Assembly: GCF_027595985.1 (NCBI RefSeq)
Contig: NC_073311.1
Span: 52,181,292 to 52,245,291, forward strand
Length of the DNA stretch: 64,000 nucleotides
DNA from: Sorex araneus
Taxonomy: Eukaryota > Chordata > Mammalia > Eulipotyphla > Soricidae
Direction: 5' to 3'
Shown: positions 10,729-22,019 of the stretch, piece after piece
Layout of the letters: every line of letters begins with the position of its first letter
Position numbering within the stretch: the first letter of the stretch is position 1
Position numbers and translations under genes: made by a program
Notes under the pieces: generated by a model
Database searches by the model: none
What the model was told of the DNA's origin: nothing
What the model saw: only the letters and a program-made list of their open reading frames with translations

Positions 10729-11523
10729 TTATTCTTAGGCAACATAAATACCACCCTGATCTGAAAGTTGGACTTTTTAGCTCTTGGTTAGATGATTTTC
10801 ATCTTGTTTTTCCCCAAAAAAGATATAAACTGGAGAAATGGTTTCAGAAGCTTTATCATGGGGTGTTTTTTTTTGTTATTGTTGTTGGGGAGAATATATA
10901 TGGGTGCTTATATCCACTGGTGCTCGGGGACAGTGTAATGACATAGATTGAATCTGGACCTCCCACTGAAAAGTAATTTCTCTTTTCTGAATTGAATAAT
11001 TTTTGCCAAAATATTGCTTTCTCAAAACTTGTTCTTAACATCCACAATAAAAGCTTGATGCAATTTTAATTAAATCTGATGTGTGCTTTAAAATTAGTTT
11101 TGCATTCTACGATACCGGGAGTAATTGTATAGCAAAGCTATAGTTCTGTTATCTGCATGGAAATCTTTGAATTCTGTACAGGATCCCCAAAGTTTTTGTA
11201 CAATATTAAATCTAAGGGTTTTGGGTGCATTTTCAGAGGACACACATCTCTATTCAGTTACCAAAATGCCCGTAGATAATCCTGTAAATTGATGTATCGT
11301 ACATGTTCCTCGTTTTTGTTTTGCCTATGATATAAGTGGTGTTATTTTAATCTTTCACTTTATATTAATCTAATTTTGTAATGTTTGCTTTGGGAAATAT
11401 GTAGAAGAAAGCCAAGGCACTGATATTTATTAAGTTGCCTAAGCAAAATCATATAATAGGTTAGTGAGTTTCATCAGATTAGCTCATATGATGCGAACTT
11501 TACATGATGAACTTTTCCCATTC
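10729..11523. other. Unassigned intergenic sequence
   Basis: AT-rich with no gene. A possible very old SINE trace lies at about 10880-10960. Confidence 0.4.
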
Positions 11524-11529
11524 GTATAA

Positions 11530-11873
11530 TGTAGGGAGCCATTTTACAAGCCCGGCTCTTATCCTCTAGTCAAGTGGAGGCTTACTTGGGATTCCTGTAA
11601 CAAGGTCACCACTGCTGACCTTACTGATCTTATCAGTTCGCCATTCCTCTCACTAGCCAACGCCCATACCTGATCTGCCCAACGCCCATGCCTGATCTGC
11701 ATTTTACTATTGTTCCTATGGGGGTCCAAGCATGCGTACTGCCCCCTCCCACCAAGAGATATAAGTATTGTAACTGCTGTGAATAAACTCTCTCTCTCTC
11801 CTCCTCCTTCTGACTCTGCGTCTGTTCATTCGGTTACGTCCCCTCCTTAACCCCACGAAGGGTCCTCCCCACA
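11530..11873 (+). repeat. 5' LTR of the ERV
   Basis: TGTAGGGAGCC start, TATA-like GATATAAGTA at 11757-11766, AATAAA at 11782-11787, a CT-rich stretch, and a TCCCCACA end followed by two bases and the primer-binding site. Confidence 0.75.
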
Positions 11874-11875
11874 TC

Positions 11876-11893
11876 TGGCGCCCAACGTGGGGC
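11876..11893 (+). promoter_or_regulatory. Retroviral primer-binding site, tRNA-Lys type
   Basis: The 18 bases TGGCGCCCAACGTGGGGC are the complement of a lysine tRNA 3' end as used by betaretrovirus-like and many ERVK elements. Confidence 0.85.
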
Positions 11894-12078
11894 ACGAGGG
11901 GACCACCGAACGCCCGGTCAAGTTCACGTCGGCCGACGAATTCACGGAAAAACAACCCCACCAAGAAACTTTGGGTCCCGTTTTGCATTCCATCAGGAGC
12001 TGAATTCATCTGCCTGCTTTAACTTTCAGAACTCTGCAGTTTTACAACCCTCCAAATTCCAGCCACAAGCCATCACCA

Positions 12079-12152
12079 AGCTGATTTCAGCTGGAAGCCA
12101 CAAGGAAACCAGAGGAGCTGATTTCAGCTGGAAGCCACAAGGAAACCAGAGG
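12079..12152 (+). repeat. 37-bp tandem duplication inside the ERV
   Basis: 12079-12115 is repeated exactly at 12116-12152, just upstream of the second LTR-like block and including part of the purine-rich tract. Confidence 0.95.
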
Positions 12153-12157
12153 AGGAG

Positions 12158-13208
12158 TGTAGGATAACATAGCCTCAGTAGTTTAGGTTTATTGGGTTAC
12201 TCCCGTTACAGTGCTCCTATTCCTCTTTGTTTATTTGTAGCTTCTTTCTTGGTGTTCTGTTGACTTGTAAATAATGTTTTTCTCTTCTCCTTGAGTCCTT
12301 TGCATAGTTTATTCAGAGCAAGTCCTTTTTGTATGGACACAGGAAGACTTAACAAATGTTATGCTTTTGTAACCTGGGAGTCATTTGACTCTACATGATA
12401 TTTTCCTCCAGGGCATCTGTTCTCTTGACCTAAGCCTCAGCTGCCCTTACTTCCTAGCACCCCCAAAGCACGGTCCCGACGTGGGACAAGAAGGACCCAG
12501 GGCAAGCGGTGAGTTGTGTGCTACCCTGGCATCGAGATGGGCCTGGCCAAAGTGCCTAATGCTTAACTATAAGTTAAGAGCTTGATCATGGACAAATGCT
12601 GTCATGATCCAAACAGTGATAACTAGATTTGGACCCTGCTAGGGTGAGGAATGATTAATCTGGCCTGAGTGCTGTGGTCTGAGCCTGTGGCAAGATGTTG
12701 CCAGGAGAGCTGCCTTGCAAGCCTCAATGTATCCCTTGCTATGTCCATACAAAAATAACTAGTATTAAGATGTTAATAAGTTCCTGGACTAAGGAAAAGA
12801 AAAAACCCTTAAGAGTGAGGAAGGGCTTTGGAGTGCCCTGCCCTCAGGAAGGGCTTTCTTATGTTGATTTTGCGACCTGGCTGGTTGTAGCCTGGAGGGT
12901 AAGGTGGGAGAGACAAGTAAGTAGGAGGAGAGAGAGAAGCCAGAGAGAGAAGCAGCAGTTGAGCAGTAGATCCAGAGAGAGGCGGGAGCTGGGAGTGCGG
13001 GAGATGAGAAAGCTTGAAGATTGAATAAACGGTAACTAATCAGCAACCAGCTTGGTCCTCGTTCTTCCTTCGCCTGTCCTTGACCACCGGCTGTCCCGAT
13101 CCAGTCCACACACTGCGGTTCCAGAGCACCGAACGCGGGTGGTGAGACAGAGCCGCCCGGAGAGCCCGCGAGTGCTCACCCCCCCTCGGCGTTCTTTAGT
13201 TTTTTACA
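12158..13208 (+). repeat. 3' LTR-like block of the ERV (unlike the 5' LTR)
   Basis: Starts TGTAGGATAAC after a purine tract. It has AATAAA at 13024-13029 and a U5-like GC-rich end that finishes in TTTTTTACA next to the GTATAA duplication. At about 1,050 bp it is three times the length of the 5' LTR, sharing little beyond the first bases. Confidence 0.6.
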
Positions 13209-13480
13209 GTATAATTTGAAATTCATTAATTAAAGAAATATTTAATGAACACCTGCCACTTGTATGGGCATGAAATGCATGAGTCACATGAATAATAATT
13301 TGGTGAATAAATTCAGAGAACAAAGACATCTCTGAAACAAAAGAAACTATAGTGACTCTTCAGGCAAATATTCTAATTTGTTTGATATATTACCAAAACA
13401 GTGGGGAAGAATAAACTCTTGAAAAAGAAATTGCACATACGTTTCTTTACTGCTTTAAGGAAAAAGTTGTTCACACTCTT

Positions 13481-13660
13481 TTTTTTTTTTTTTTGCTTTT
13501 TTTGGGTCACACCCAGCGATGCTCAGGGTTACTCCTGGCTTTGCACTCAGGAATTACTCCTGGCGGTGCTTGGGGGACCATATGGGATGCCGGGGATCAA
13601 ACCCAGGTCGGCCGCGTGAAAGGCAAACGCCCTACCCGCTGTGCTATCACTCCGGCCCCC
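13481..13660 (-). mobile_element. A-tail SINE, young, perfect TSD
   Basis: A T-run (antisense A tail), then TTTTTTGGGTCACACCCAGC, then antisense head ending CTCCGGCCCCC. An exact 22-bp duplication flanks it (13459-13480 and 13661-13682), showing LINE-driven insertion. Confidence 0.93.
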
Positions 13661-13682
13661 GGAAAAAGTTGTTCACACTCTT

Positions 13683-14447
13683 AAACAATTTTCCATAGTT
13701 GATAGACAGCTGTATTTTTCAAATAAGTCAGTGTTACTCATTTTTATTTCCTCCCCTGCCTTCCCTTTATTGTGGTGGTGGCACAGGCCTGACTATGGGG
13801 CTCGCACATTTAGCTTCAGTGCTCTCCAGAGGTCACACATCAGATGGCAACCTTCAGGGGAGCACTCTCATGGTGCTCCCCGGAAAGATATATTTCTATA
13901 ATCACAGTGCTGGGACGCAAGTTTGCTGGTGGTTTTCTTTTTTAAGTTGTGGTGCGCATGCGCAGTTAAGTGAGTACTTCCCAGAAGTCCCCGAAGGGTT
14001 CACACATGTGATTGTCAGGAGTCTCACTTTCTGGTCTCGTGCTCACACGAATTTAAGATGTGGTGGTCCCACCCCTTCGCTGCAGTGCGCACACACAAAC
14101 GGGCTGCAGTGCAGCTGGAATTGTGAGTGCTGGTGGAGGTCCTCAGAGCCAGAGCTACCCGATCTTGCTCAATGCAGGCCCTGATCTTGGGAACTGAACA
14201 CATAGCTTGATTCTTGCCAAGCAGGTGCTCCAAACCACTGAACTATCCCCGAGAGCCCCTAATAAGAAAACAGAAGTAAAAGCAAGGGAAACTATTGTGT
14301 TTATTAGAAGTTAGTGGCCAAGCTACCAATAGCTTAGCATTGTGCTACACTGCTTAATAATTGATTCAATATTCTTCCCTAAAGCTGCCATTCTGATTTT
14401 GTTTTATGGTGTTAGTTAGGGAAGAAATCCTTGTGTTCTATAGCAAG
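13683..14447. other. Unassigned, with a degenerate antisense tRNA-SINE trace
   Basis: About 14160-14258 ends in an antisense tRNA-like head (CCACTGAACTATCCCCGAGA) that resembles an older SINE subfamily. The rest is unassigned. Confidence 0.4.
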
Positions 14448-15000
14448 TGCTTGAAAACCATGACCAAGTGGGATTCATCCCAGGAATGCAAGGATGGTTT
14501 AACTTTTTCAAATCAATCAATATAATCCATCATATCAATGAAAGAAAAGATAAAAACCATATGATCATATAAATAGTTGCAGAGAAAGCATTTGACAAGA
14601 TCCAGAGCCTGTTTATGATGAAAACTCTAAGCAAAATGGGGATTGAAGGAACTTTCCTCAACATAGTCAAAGCCATCTACCACAAGCCCACAGAAAGCAT
14701 TATCCTCAATGGGGAAAAACTAAGAGCATTCCCTCTAAGGTCAGGGACAAGACAAGCATGCCCACTCTCACCACTTCTATTCAATATAGTACTGGAAGTA
14801 CTTGCCATAGCAGTTAGGCAATAAAAAGACATTAAGGGCATTCAAATAGGAAAGGAAGAAATCAAACTCTCACTATTTGCAGATGACATGATACTATATT
14901 TAGAGAACCCTAAAGCTTCTGCCAAGAAGCTCCTAGAAACAATAGACTTGTATAGTAAAGTTGCAAGCTATAAAATCAATATTCAAAAGTGATTGAAAAA
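14448..15000 (+). mobile_element. L1 ORF2 reverse-transcriptase fragment
   Basis: The translation contains RT-domain blocks in order: [44 protein letters not shown] and the catalytic [12 protein letters not shown]. In-frame stops (for example TAA at 14821-14823) make it dead. It is truncated at both ends. Confidence 0.9.
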
Positions 15001-15202
15001 CTGAGGTGAGGAGACGAGGCTATTTTTATTTCTAAGCTCTCATTGGACCCTCAGGTTGATGGGTCTCAGGCTCCTTAAATTTTGAGGTTTAGATTGCTGG
15101 TTATTGTAGAGAAAAGTTCAAATTATTTGTCAATTAAAACTTTTTCAATGTACTTGATTTATTTGATTACAAAGAGATAATACATAAACTTATTAAAGAT
15201 AT

Positions 15203-15859
15203 ATATATTTTTAAATTTAATTTAATTTTATTTTATTAAATCACCGTGTGGAAGATTACAATGCTTTCGGGCTTAGGTCTCAGTTATACAATGCTGAAAC
15301 AACCATCCCTTCACCAGTGCCCATATACCACCACCAAAAAAAAAAAAAAAACCCCACACAGTACACCTCCCATCCCGCCCCCCCCACCCCCTACCTTGTA
15401 ACTGATAAGTTTCATTTTACATTCTGTTTACTTTGGTTACATTCAATATTTCAACACAAACCTCACTATTGTTGTTAGGAGTACCCCACTAGATTCAGAC
15501 CTACTGTGAAGACAAATAAGGTCTTCAACCGGCCGCGCGGTTTTGAATTTCTGTACTTTAACAAGAAGTCCAGGGAGATTTCTTCCAGATATTAGATAAT
15601 TGCAGGCTTGAAAACCCAATCTGTGGTCGTCTTAATATGGCGGCCACCGCGCCCTTCATCCCCGGAGAGAAAGAGGCAAGAGAGAGAAATACCTTTCCCC
15701 TCCCGGGCAGGCACGGGGCCGAGACTTAGTTCTCAGGCTGGAGACATTCTGCGAGGAGTTGCTCACACCGAAAGAGGTTTTGCTGGGTCTGGATTCACGC
15801 TTGTACAGCTGCGGAGAGGCCGCACATGCGTGCGGCCCCCGGGATCACATCTCGGCGGA
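15203..15859 (-). mobile_element. ORF-less L1-tailed element
   Basis: Antisense L1 3' UTR module (AATCACCGTGTGGAAG, CATCCCTTCACCAGTGCCC) preceded on its 5' side by a GC-rich, CpG-bearing segment with no ORF. TTAAAGATAT flanks it at 15193-15202 and 15860-15869. It is related by eye to 7781-9019 and 41406-42917 (shared AAGTCCAGGGA and GAGACTTAGTTC boxes). Confidence 0.65.
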
Positions 15860-15869
15860 TTAAAGATAT

Positions 15870-16099
15870 TTTTCAAAAACCACTGATAAAATGAAAATTC
15901 TTCATGATTATCCTGATAAATCATTCAATTCCTCATCCAGACAAGAGGGTAATTTTTTTTTGTTTTCAGAGTGTGAATATATATATATATTTGTAAATGC
16001 ATATTGTTGCTTTGTATATTATTTAAACATAAAATGTTAATAATAATTAATTGGACATTATTTAAGCATACTAAGGTTTAGGCTAGGTATCCATGGTAT
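15870..16099. other. Short unassigned AT-rich spacer
   Basis: Contains a short (AT)n run near 15977. Nothing else is seen. Confidence 0.4.
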
Positions 16100-17950
16100 A
16101 TCTACTGTTTTGCATCTTTGGTTTCTCACTCAACAACTCTCTTGGACCTCAGTGGCCAACATCCTCCTGAGGACGAGTCCTCCTGTTCTTCAATTCTATT
16201 GCCTTTGGCGTTAGTTATTCTCCTATTATGTTTCTTTATATCCTGCATATGAGTGAGATAATTTGTGTCTCTCTGACTCATTTCGCCCAGTATGGTAGTT
16301 TTCAGATCCATGCATGTGTTTGCAAATAGCATGACTGCATATTTTCTTATGGCCAAGTAGTATTCCATTATTTATCTGTACCATAGTTTTTTTTTTTATC
16401 CGGTTATCTGTTGGGAGCACTTGGGTTGTTTCCAGAATTTGGCTACAATAAATGTAGGAGTAAGAGTGCAGAGATCTTTTTCACATTGCATTTTTGGTAC
16501 TCGGGGATATATTCCCAAGAGTAGAACTTTTGGGTCATATGGAAGCTCAATTCCTAGTTTTTTGAGGGTTATTCGTATTGTCTTCCAAAAGGGCTGGACC
16601 ATTGACATTCCCATTGATAAAAAATGAGGTCCTTTCCCCCTCTGCATCCATGCCAACAGCGGTTGTTCTTTTTGGTGAGTGCCAGTCTCTCTGATGTGCA
16701 GTGGAACCTCATTGTTTCTTCTTCTTCTTCTTCTTCTTCTTCTTCTTCTTCTTCTTCTTCTTCTTCTTCTTCTTCTTCTTCTTCTTCTTCTTCTTCTTCT
16801 TCTTCTTCTTCTTCTTCTTCTTCTTCTTCTTCTTCTTCTTCTTCTTCTTCTTCTCCTTCTCCTTCTCCTTCTCCTTCTCCTTCTCCTTCTCCTTCTCCTT
16901 CTCCTTCTCCTTCTCCTTCTCCTTCTCCTTCTCCTTCTCCTTCTCCTTCTCCTTCTCCTTCTTCTTCTTCTTCTTCTTCTTCTTCTTCTTCTTCTTCTTC
17001 TTCTTCTTCTTCTCTTCTTCTTCTTCTTCTTCTTCTTCTTCTTCTTCTTCTTCTTCTTCTTCTTCTTCTTCTTCTTCTTCTTCTTCTTCTTCTTCTTCTT
17101 CTTCTTCTTCTTCTTCTCCTTCTCCTTCTCCTTCTCCTTCTCCTTCTCCTTCTCCTTCTCCTTCTCCTTCTCCTTCTCCTTCTCCTTCTTCTTCTCCTTC
17201 TTCTTCTTCTTCTTCTTCTTCTTCTTCTTCTTCTTTTCTTCTTCTTCTTCTTCTTCTTTTTTTATATGCCTTTTGGTCATTTGTATTTCTTCTTTGAGGA
17301 AGTTTCTCTTTATTTCTTCTTCCCATTTTTCACTGGGGATAGATGTTTGGTAAAATTCTATCAGTGCTTTTTGTATCTTGGATATTAACCCTTTATTGGG
17401 TGAGTGGTGAGCAAATTATTTCTTCCAATCTGTGGACATTCTTTGAATTCTGGTCATCATTTCCTTTGGGGTGCAGAAGTCATATTTGTTTCTCTTGCTT
17501 CCACTGGCTTGGTCAGTGGTGCTTCATTCTTCAATGTCACAGAGAGCTCTGCCTATGTCTTCTTCTATGTACTTTATGGATTCGAGTCTGATATTGAAGT
17601 CTTTAATCCATTTGGATTAGACTTTTATGCACAGCATTAGAAAGAAGTCTGAGTTCATTTTCTTACATGTGGCCAAACCACATTCTTCAGTTTTCCAACA
17701 CTACTTGAAGAAGCTTTCCTTGCATCACTTCATTATTTGCTCCTTTATTGAAGAATAACTGGCCATGAATCTGAGGGTCATGTCTGGACTTTCAACTCTA
17801 TTCAGTTTATCCGAGGATTTGTCTTTATTCCAGTACCATGCTATATTAGTGTTAGTGTGTTTTATGGTACACTTTGAAAATGAGGAAAGGGATGTTTTTC
17901 ATCTTCTTTTTTTCTGAAGATTGCTTTGCCTATTTGGGAGGAGTGAAAAG
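16100..17950 (-). mobile_element. L1 ORF2 3' half, antisense, split by a microsatellite
   Basis: Minus-strand translation gives L1 ORF2 C-terminal blocks (WKTIRITLKKLGIELPYDP and downstream) at 16120-16700. Sequence beyond the TTC tract (17265-17950) continues upstream into ORF2 with the antisense text usual for L1 (ATTAACCCTTTATTGGGTGA, TTTATTGAAGAATAACTGGC). Frames are broken, so this is an inactive copy. Confidence 0.8.
16715..17258. repeat. ~540-bp compound (TTC)n / (TTCTCC)n microsatellite
   Basis: Pure TTC runs from 16715 to about 16853. A hexamer TTCTCC array spans about 16854-16960, TTC about 16961-17115 with a one-base phase slip near 17012, a second TTCTCC array about 17116-17190, and mixed TTC ends at 17258. 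The minus strand is GAA/GGAGAA. Long reading frames on both strands here are artefacts. Confidence 0.98.
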
Positions 17951-18029
17951 CATTATTGTTTCATATGAATTTCAGGATCGTGGCTAACTTACAATGACAT
18001 TGGTTGACTGTAAAAATAGCAATATATTT

Positions 18030-18193
18030 GGGCTGGAGCAATAGTACAGTGGGTAGTGCATTTGCCTTGCACGTAGCTGACCTGAGTTCGATTCCCAGCA
18101 TCCCATATGGTCCCCCAAGCACTGCCAGGAGTAATTCCTGAGTGCAAAGCCAGGAGTAATCGTTGTGCATCGCCAGGTGTGACCCAAAAAGAA
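18030..18193 (+). mobile_element. A-tail SINE
   Basis: Full-length head-to-tail copy. A 17-bp flanking duplication (18013-18029 and 18194-18210) has one mismatch. Confidence 0.92.
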
Positions 18194-18210
18194 AAAAATA
18201 GCAACATATT

Positions 18211-19074
18211 GATATTGCATTTTAAGACATTATGTGTACATATATACACATATACATATGAGGCTCACAAAATAGAAATTAGTGACAAATAAGAAATCGA
18301 AGTAAATGCAAGGGAAAATTCTCTTACATGCTGAATGTTCTAAGTATGATGATAATATCACCAATTCTTTTGAGAAATTCATAATCAAATAAGAAAATGA
18401 CATAAATAAAAATATGAAGCAGAATAAAATAAGAGTTGCAAAAAGTCTTGAATAGGGTATGATTCAGTAGTTTCTGATTATGTCTGGATCCAGTTGAATT
18501 GAATCAAGAAACCATGGATAAATACAACCTCTGATTCAACTGATGTACATTTAGTGTATATAAATTGGGATGACAATAGCACCAATTTTGCAAGATTTTC
18601 AAGATTAGATTAAACCATTAAAATTTAGTCTAGAGAATTTCTATATGCAGTGCTTTGGACACAAAATCCAGATTTGCTAAGAATCCAGTATGGTTTCATA
18701 CTCATTACTGGTCTCAAGTTTGGGCATAAGAATGCTGACACCAAAGTCATGGCTATCGTAATAATTCAATGTAAATAGCAGGGTGGAAATCACATCACAC
18801 CTGGCAGAAAAATATGTAATTAGGAATTAAAGTGAAGGTCAACTTTCAGGTGAGGAGAAGTAAATGTCAGAGTTTGCCTGATAAGGTCCAGTAGGGTTGA
18901 GAACGGAGTGAACTACGGAGGAGAGGAAGAAATAGGGTGTTATGTGTTGAGTAGGCCTGCACTTGGTTCAAATCCAAGATCAGGTTCTGGCAGAAGCAAA
19001 TGAGGAAGCAGGACCTTGAGGCCACTGGTAGGATGTTCCTCCTCATTCATCCTGCCAGACCGTAGCTTACCACA
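18211..19074. other. Unassigned intergenic sequence
   Basis: No gene or recognisable repeat. Confidence 0.4.
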
Positions 19075-19089
19075 TGGATTTCATTTTTC

Positions 19090-19252
19090 TTTTTTTTAAA
19101 ACAATTTTTTGTTAGTGAATCCCCGTAAGGTACAGTTACAGACTTACAAACTTTTGTGCTTGTGTTTCAGTCATACAATGCTCAAGTACCCATTCCTCCA
19201 CCAGTGCCCATTCTCCACCACCGATGATCCCAGTATCCCTCCCACGTCCCCC
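19090..19252 (-). mobile_element. Short L1 3' UTR insertion, antisense
   Basis: An L1 tail with antisense poly(A). TGGATTTCATTTTTC repeats exactly at 19075-19089 and 19253-19267. Confidence 0.88.
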
Positions 19253-19494
19253 TGGATTTCATTTTTCCTTGGTGTTACTTAATATGAACAGCAACATCAT
19301 TACAGAAAGTTTAAACACAGAAAAAAAGAAAAAGGTAGGCTTCCAAAAAAGTCAATGATATAAATTTGTCAACATTTTTAGAATATTTCAGTGTGATTTC
19401 TCACTTTCTCTCTCTAGATAGAGTGATAATTTATGGAATATATTGTATATATATGTTATACACACATCAATATATTAGAGACTAGTACTTTAAT

Positions 19495-20160
19495 TTGTTT
19501 TATTGAATTTTCATGAATTACAAAGTTACAAAGTAATTCATGATTGAGTTTTAGGCATGCAATGTTCCAACATCAATCTCTTCACCAGTAGAGACAGGCA
19601 TTTTTAATTTTAAATTTGATTTTTATTAAAAACACCATGGTTTACAAAGTTGTTAATTATACAGTTGTTTTAGGCATTTAGTGTTCCGACACTGAATATA
19701 CAACCTTCCCTCCATCAACGGCCCCATTTTCTCTCCCATCCCCAACCTGCCCCCTTAGGTACATAACAAATTGACTTGTTATAACAAAGCTTTGAGAAAT
19801 AACAATAGAATGATCAGAAAATAAATCAGTAAGAGCCAATTTGTGATTGCTATATGACTTTAACCTATGTAGATAAAAAAAAAATAAAACCCTTTAATAC
19901 ACTATAATAAAATGCTTACTCTCATTTATATAACTAAGTTTCAACTCTGGAATCTAAAGTATATTGTATTAAATATTATTTTGTATTTAGATCTCATTAT
20001 GGTAATAATCATGCCTTACCTGTCTTTGATAAAACTTTTAAAGAAGTTCTGTGCTAATATATTCTGGAGTTTACATGAAATAGGTAAGGCCTACTTATAA
20101 AAATCTTTCCTCCTGGACTTTATATAAACACTACATCACTTTGCAAACTTTGGTTTGCAA
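19495..20160 (-). mobile_element. Old L1-like 3' segments, antisense
   Basis: 19495-19590 has a worn L1 tail text (AATGTTCCAACATCAATCTC). From 19600 a second, older module (CATTTAGTGTTCCGACACTG) runs for about 560 bp. A paralogous copy of this module, with nested insertions, is at 39303-40570. Confidence 0.6.
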
Positions 20161-20162
20161 AG

Positions 20163-20575
20163 GTTTTTTTTTTAATATTTTAAAATTGAATCACATTCTT
20201 GGTGGTGGAATATGTACACTGGTGAAGGGATGGGTGTTCGAGCACTGTATGACTGAGACTGAAACCTGAAAGCTTTGTAACTCTCCACATGGTGATTCAA
20301 TAAAAAAATAAATTAAAAAAATTGAATCACAGTGAGATACACAGTTATAAAGTTGTTCATGATTGTGTTTCAGTCATAATGTTCCAATACTTGTCCCTTC
20401 ACCAGTATACATTTCCCACCACCAATGTCCCAAGTTTCCCTTTCTCATCCCTCCCCACGCCCTCTCCATACCAGCATGTTTCCTATCTGCTGTTTCTCTC
20501 TCTCTCCCTCCCTCCTTCTCTTTCTCTCTCTCTCCCCTTTTGGTATGTAAAGTTGTTCACGATGATTTGTTATAG
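20163..20575 (-). mobile_element. L1 3' UTR, antisense, interrupted by a nested L1 tail
   Basis: The antisense L1 3' UTR resumes at 20321 after the nested insertion and passes through the AATGTTCCAATACTTGTCCC and CT-rich segments to about 20545, then merges with an older tail module. Confidence 0.7.
20195..20317 (+). mobile_element. L1 3' tail nested in an antisense L1
   Basis: Sense text TGGTGGTGGAATATGTACAC with an A-rich end. AAAATTGAATCAC of the host L1 is duplicated on both sides (20182-20194 and 20318-20330, one junction base ambiguous). Confidence 0.85.
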
Positions 20576-20614
20576 ACATTCAGTATTCCAACACCAATCC
20601 CACCACCATTATAC

Positions 20615-20890
20615 ATGAATTCTACTCAGATATAAAAAAAGATGAAATATTCACAATTGCTACAAGTTGGATGGGACTAAAGGGTTCATGTTAAAATAAG
20701 TCAGAGGGAGAATGTTAAATTTTCGATGAGCTTGTTCATAAAGGGAATGGACAGTATCCAATATAACAAACCCTTGGGCTTTTACAACAGAACTGAGCTA
20801 CTAAGGAAGGGGTAGGAAGGAGAAGAAAGGGGTGGACTAGCAGTAAACAAAGAAGTGACAGTGGTTCAAATTTTTTGGCACTTGAATGGC
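20615..20890 (+). mobile_element. Old L1 ORF2 C-terminal fragment
   Basis: Translation near 20620-20700 reads an EFYSDIKKDEIFTIATSWMG-like L1 C-terminal box. The downstream part is diverged. Confidence 0.55.
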
Positions 20891-20909
20891 CACAGAGGTG
20901 CAGTAATTT

Positions 20910-21632
20910 CTTTTTTTAATTTTTTAATTTTGAAAAATTTTATTGAATCACCGTGAGATAGTTACAAGCTTTCATGTTTGGCTTACAATCACACAATGAT
21001 CAAACACCCATTTCTCCACCAGTGCGTATTCCCCACCACTCATATCCCAGGTATACCCCTCCTTTCCCACCCGCCCCCTGCCTCCATGGCAGACAATATT
21101 CCCTATAATTTCTCTCTACTTTTGGGCATTATGGCTTGCAACACAGACCTTGAGAGGTCATCATGTTTGGTCCATTATCTACTTTCGGCATGCATCTCCC
21201 ATCAACTGGTTCCTCCAGCCATCATTTTCTTAGTGATCCCTTTTCTACTCCATCTACCTTCTCCCTGCCACTCATGAAGCCATCTTCCAGCTATGGGGCA
21301 ATCCTCCTGGCCCTTGTATCTACTGTCCTTGGGTGTCAGCCTCATATGATGTTATTTTATACTCCACAAATGAGTGCAGTCCTTCTATGTCTGTCCCTCT
21401 CTTTCTGACTCATTTCACTTAGCATAATACTCTCCATGTCTATCCATTGATAAGCAAATTTCATGACTTCATCTCTCGTAACAGCTGCATAGTATTCCAT
21501 TGTGTAGATGTACTAAAGTTTCTTCAACCAGTCATCTGTTTTAGGGCACTCAGGTTGTTTCCAGATTTTGGCTATTGTGAACAATGCTGCAATGAATATA
21601 TAGGTGCAGATGTCATTTCTACTGTGCTTTTT
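20910..21632 (-). mobile_element. L1 3' end (ORF2 C-terminus and 3' UTR), antisense
   Basis: An antisense poly(A), complete 3' UTR and ORF2 C-terminal boxes. GAGGTGCAGTAATTT repeats exactly at 20895-20909 and 21633-21647. Confidence 0.92.
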
Positions 21633-21647
21633 GAGGTGCAGTAATTT

Positions 21648-22019
21648 TAAACATAAAAAAATTACTGTGCACTGAAGACACTGTAATTAAAAAAAAAAAC
21701 ACCAAAAACCAAAAAACAAAATAAAACCAAGCAAAAAAAAAAAAAAAGAAACCTCATGTGCACTGAAGGCACTATAATGTACATACTTCTTTAGACCAGA
21801 AAGAGCTTAGAAACAGAAGTGAGAAGTAGTCAGTGAAGCCTCCAAATCTGCTTGGGGAAATCAGGGGAGTTTTCACAGAAAACAGCCTTCCAACGAAAGT
21901 ATTAAGTCATAGTTAAATATCAGGAGACACTGGGTGATGAACGGATTCCACCATTCCTCATCACAATAGGTTGGGGCGGGAGGGTAGATTCTCTGCAAGT
22001 ATATTCATACCTTTCTGAG
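21648..22019. other. Unassigned, with A-rich tracts
   Basis: Poly(A)-like runs at 21687-21752 and nothing else recognised. Confidence 0.4.

Larger units (their letters stand above)
11530..13208 (+). mobile_element. Class II (ERVK-like) endogenous retrovirus remnant, no coding genes
   Basis: The element starts with TG and ends with CA and is bounded by an exact 6-bp GTATAA duplication (11524-11529 and 13209-13214), the size usual for ERVK. In order: an LTR (11530-11873), a lysine-tRNA-type primer-binding site (11876-11893), about 260 bp of leader-like sequence, a purine-rich tract at about 12130-12157, and a second LTR-like block (12158-13208). No gag, pro, pol or env frame remains. The two terminal blocks do not match each other as sister LTRs should, so the element may be a recombinant or a complex rearrangement. 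Confidence 0.75.

Noticed and set aside
12695-13109. Open frames on both strands at 12695-13109
   Set aside because: They lie within the LTR-like block of the ERV and show no viral or cellular domain.
16396-17388. Long open frames of poly-Ser, poly-Leu, poly-Lys and poly-Arg on both strands
   Set aside because: They are produced by the TTC/TTCTCC microsatellite and have no start context or homology outside it.
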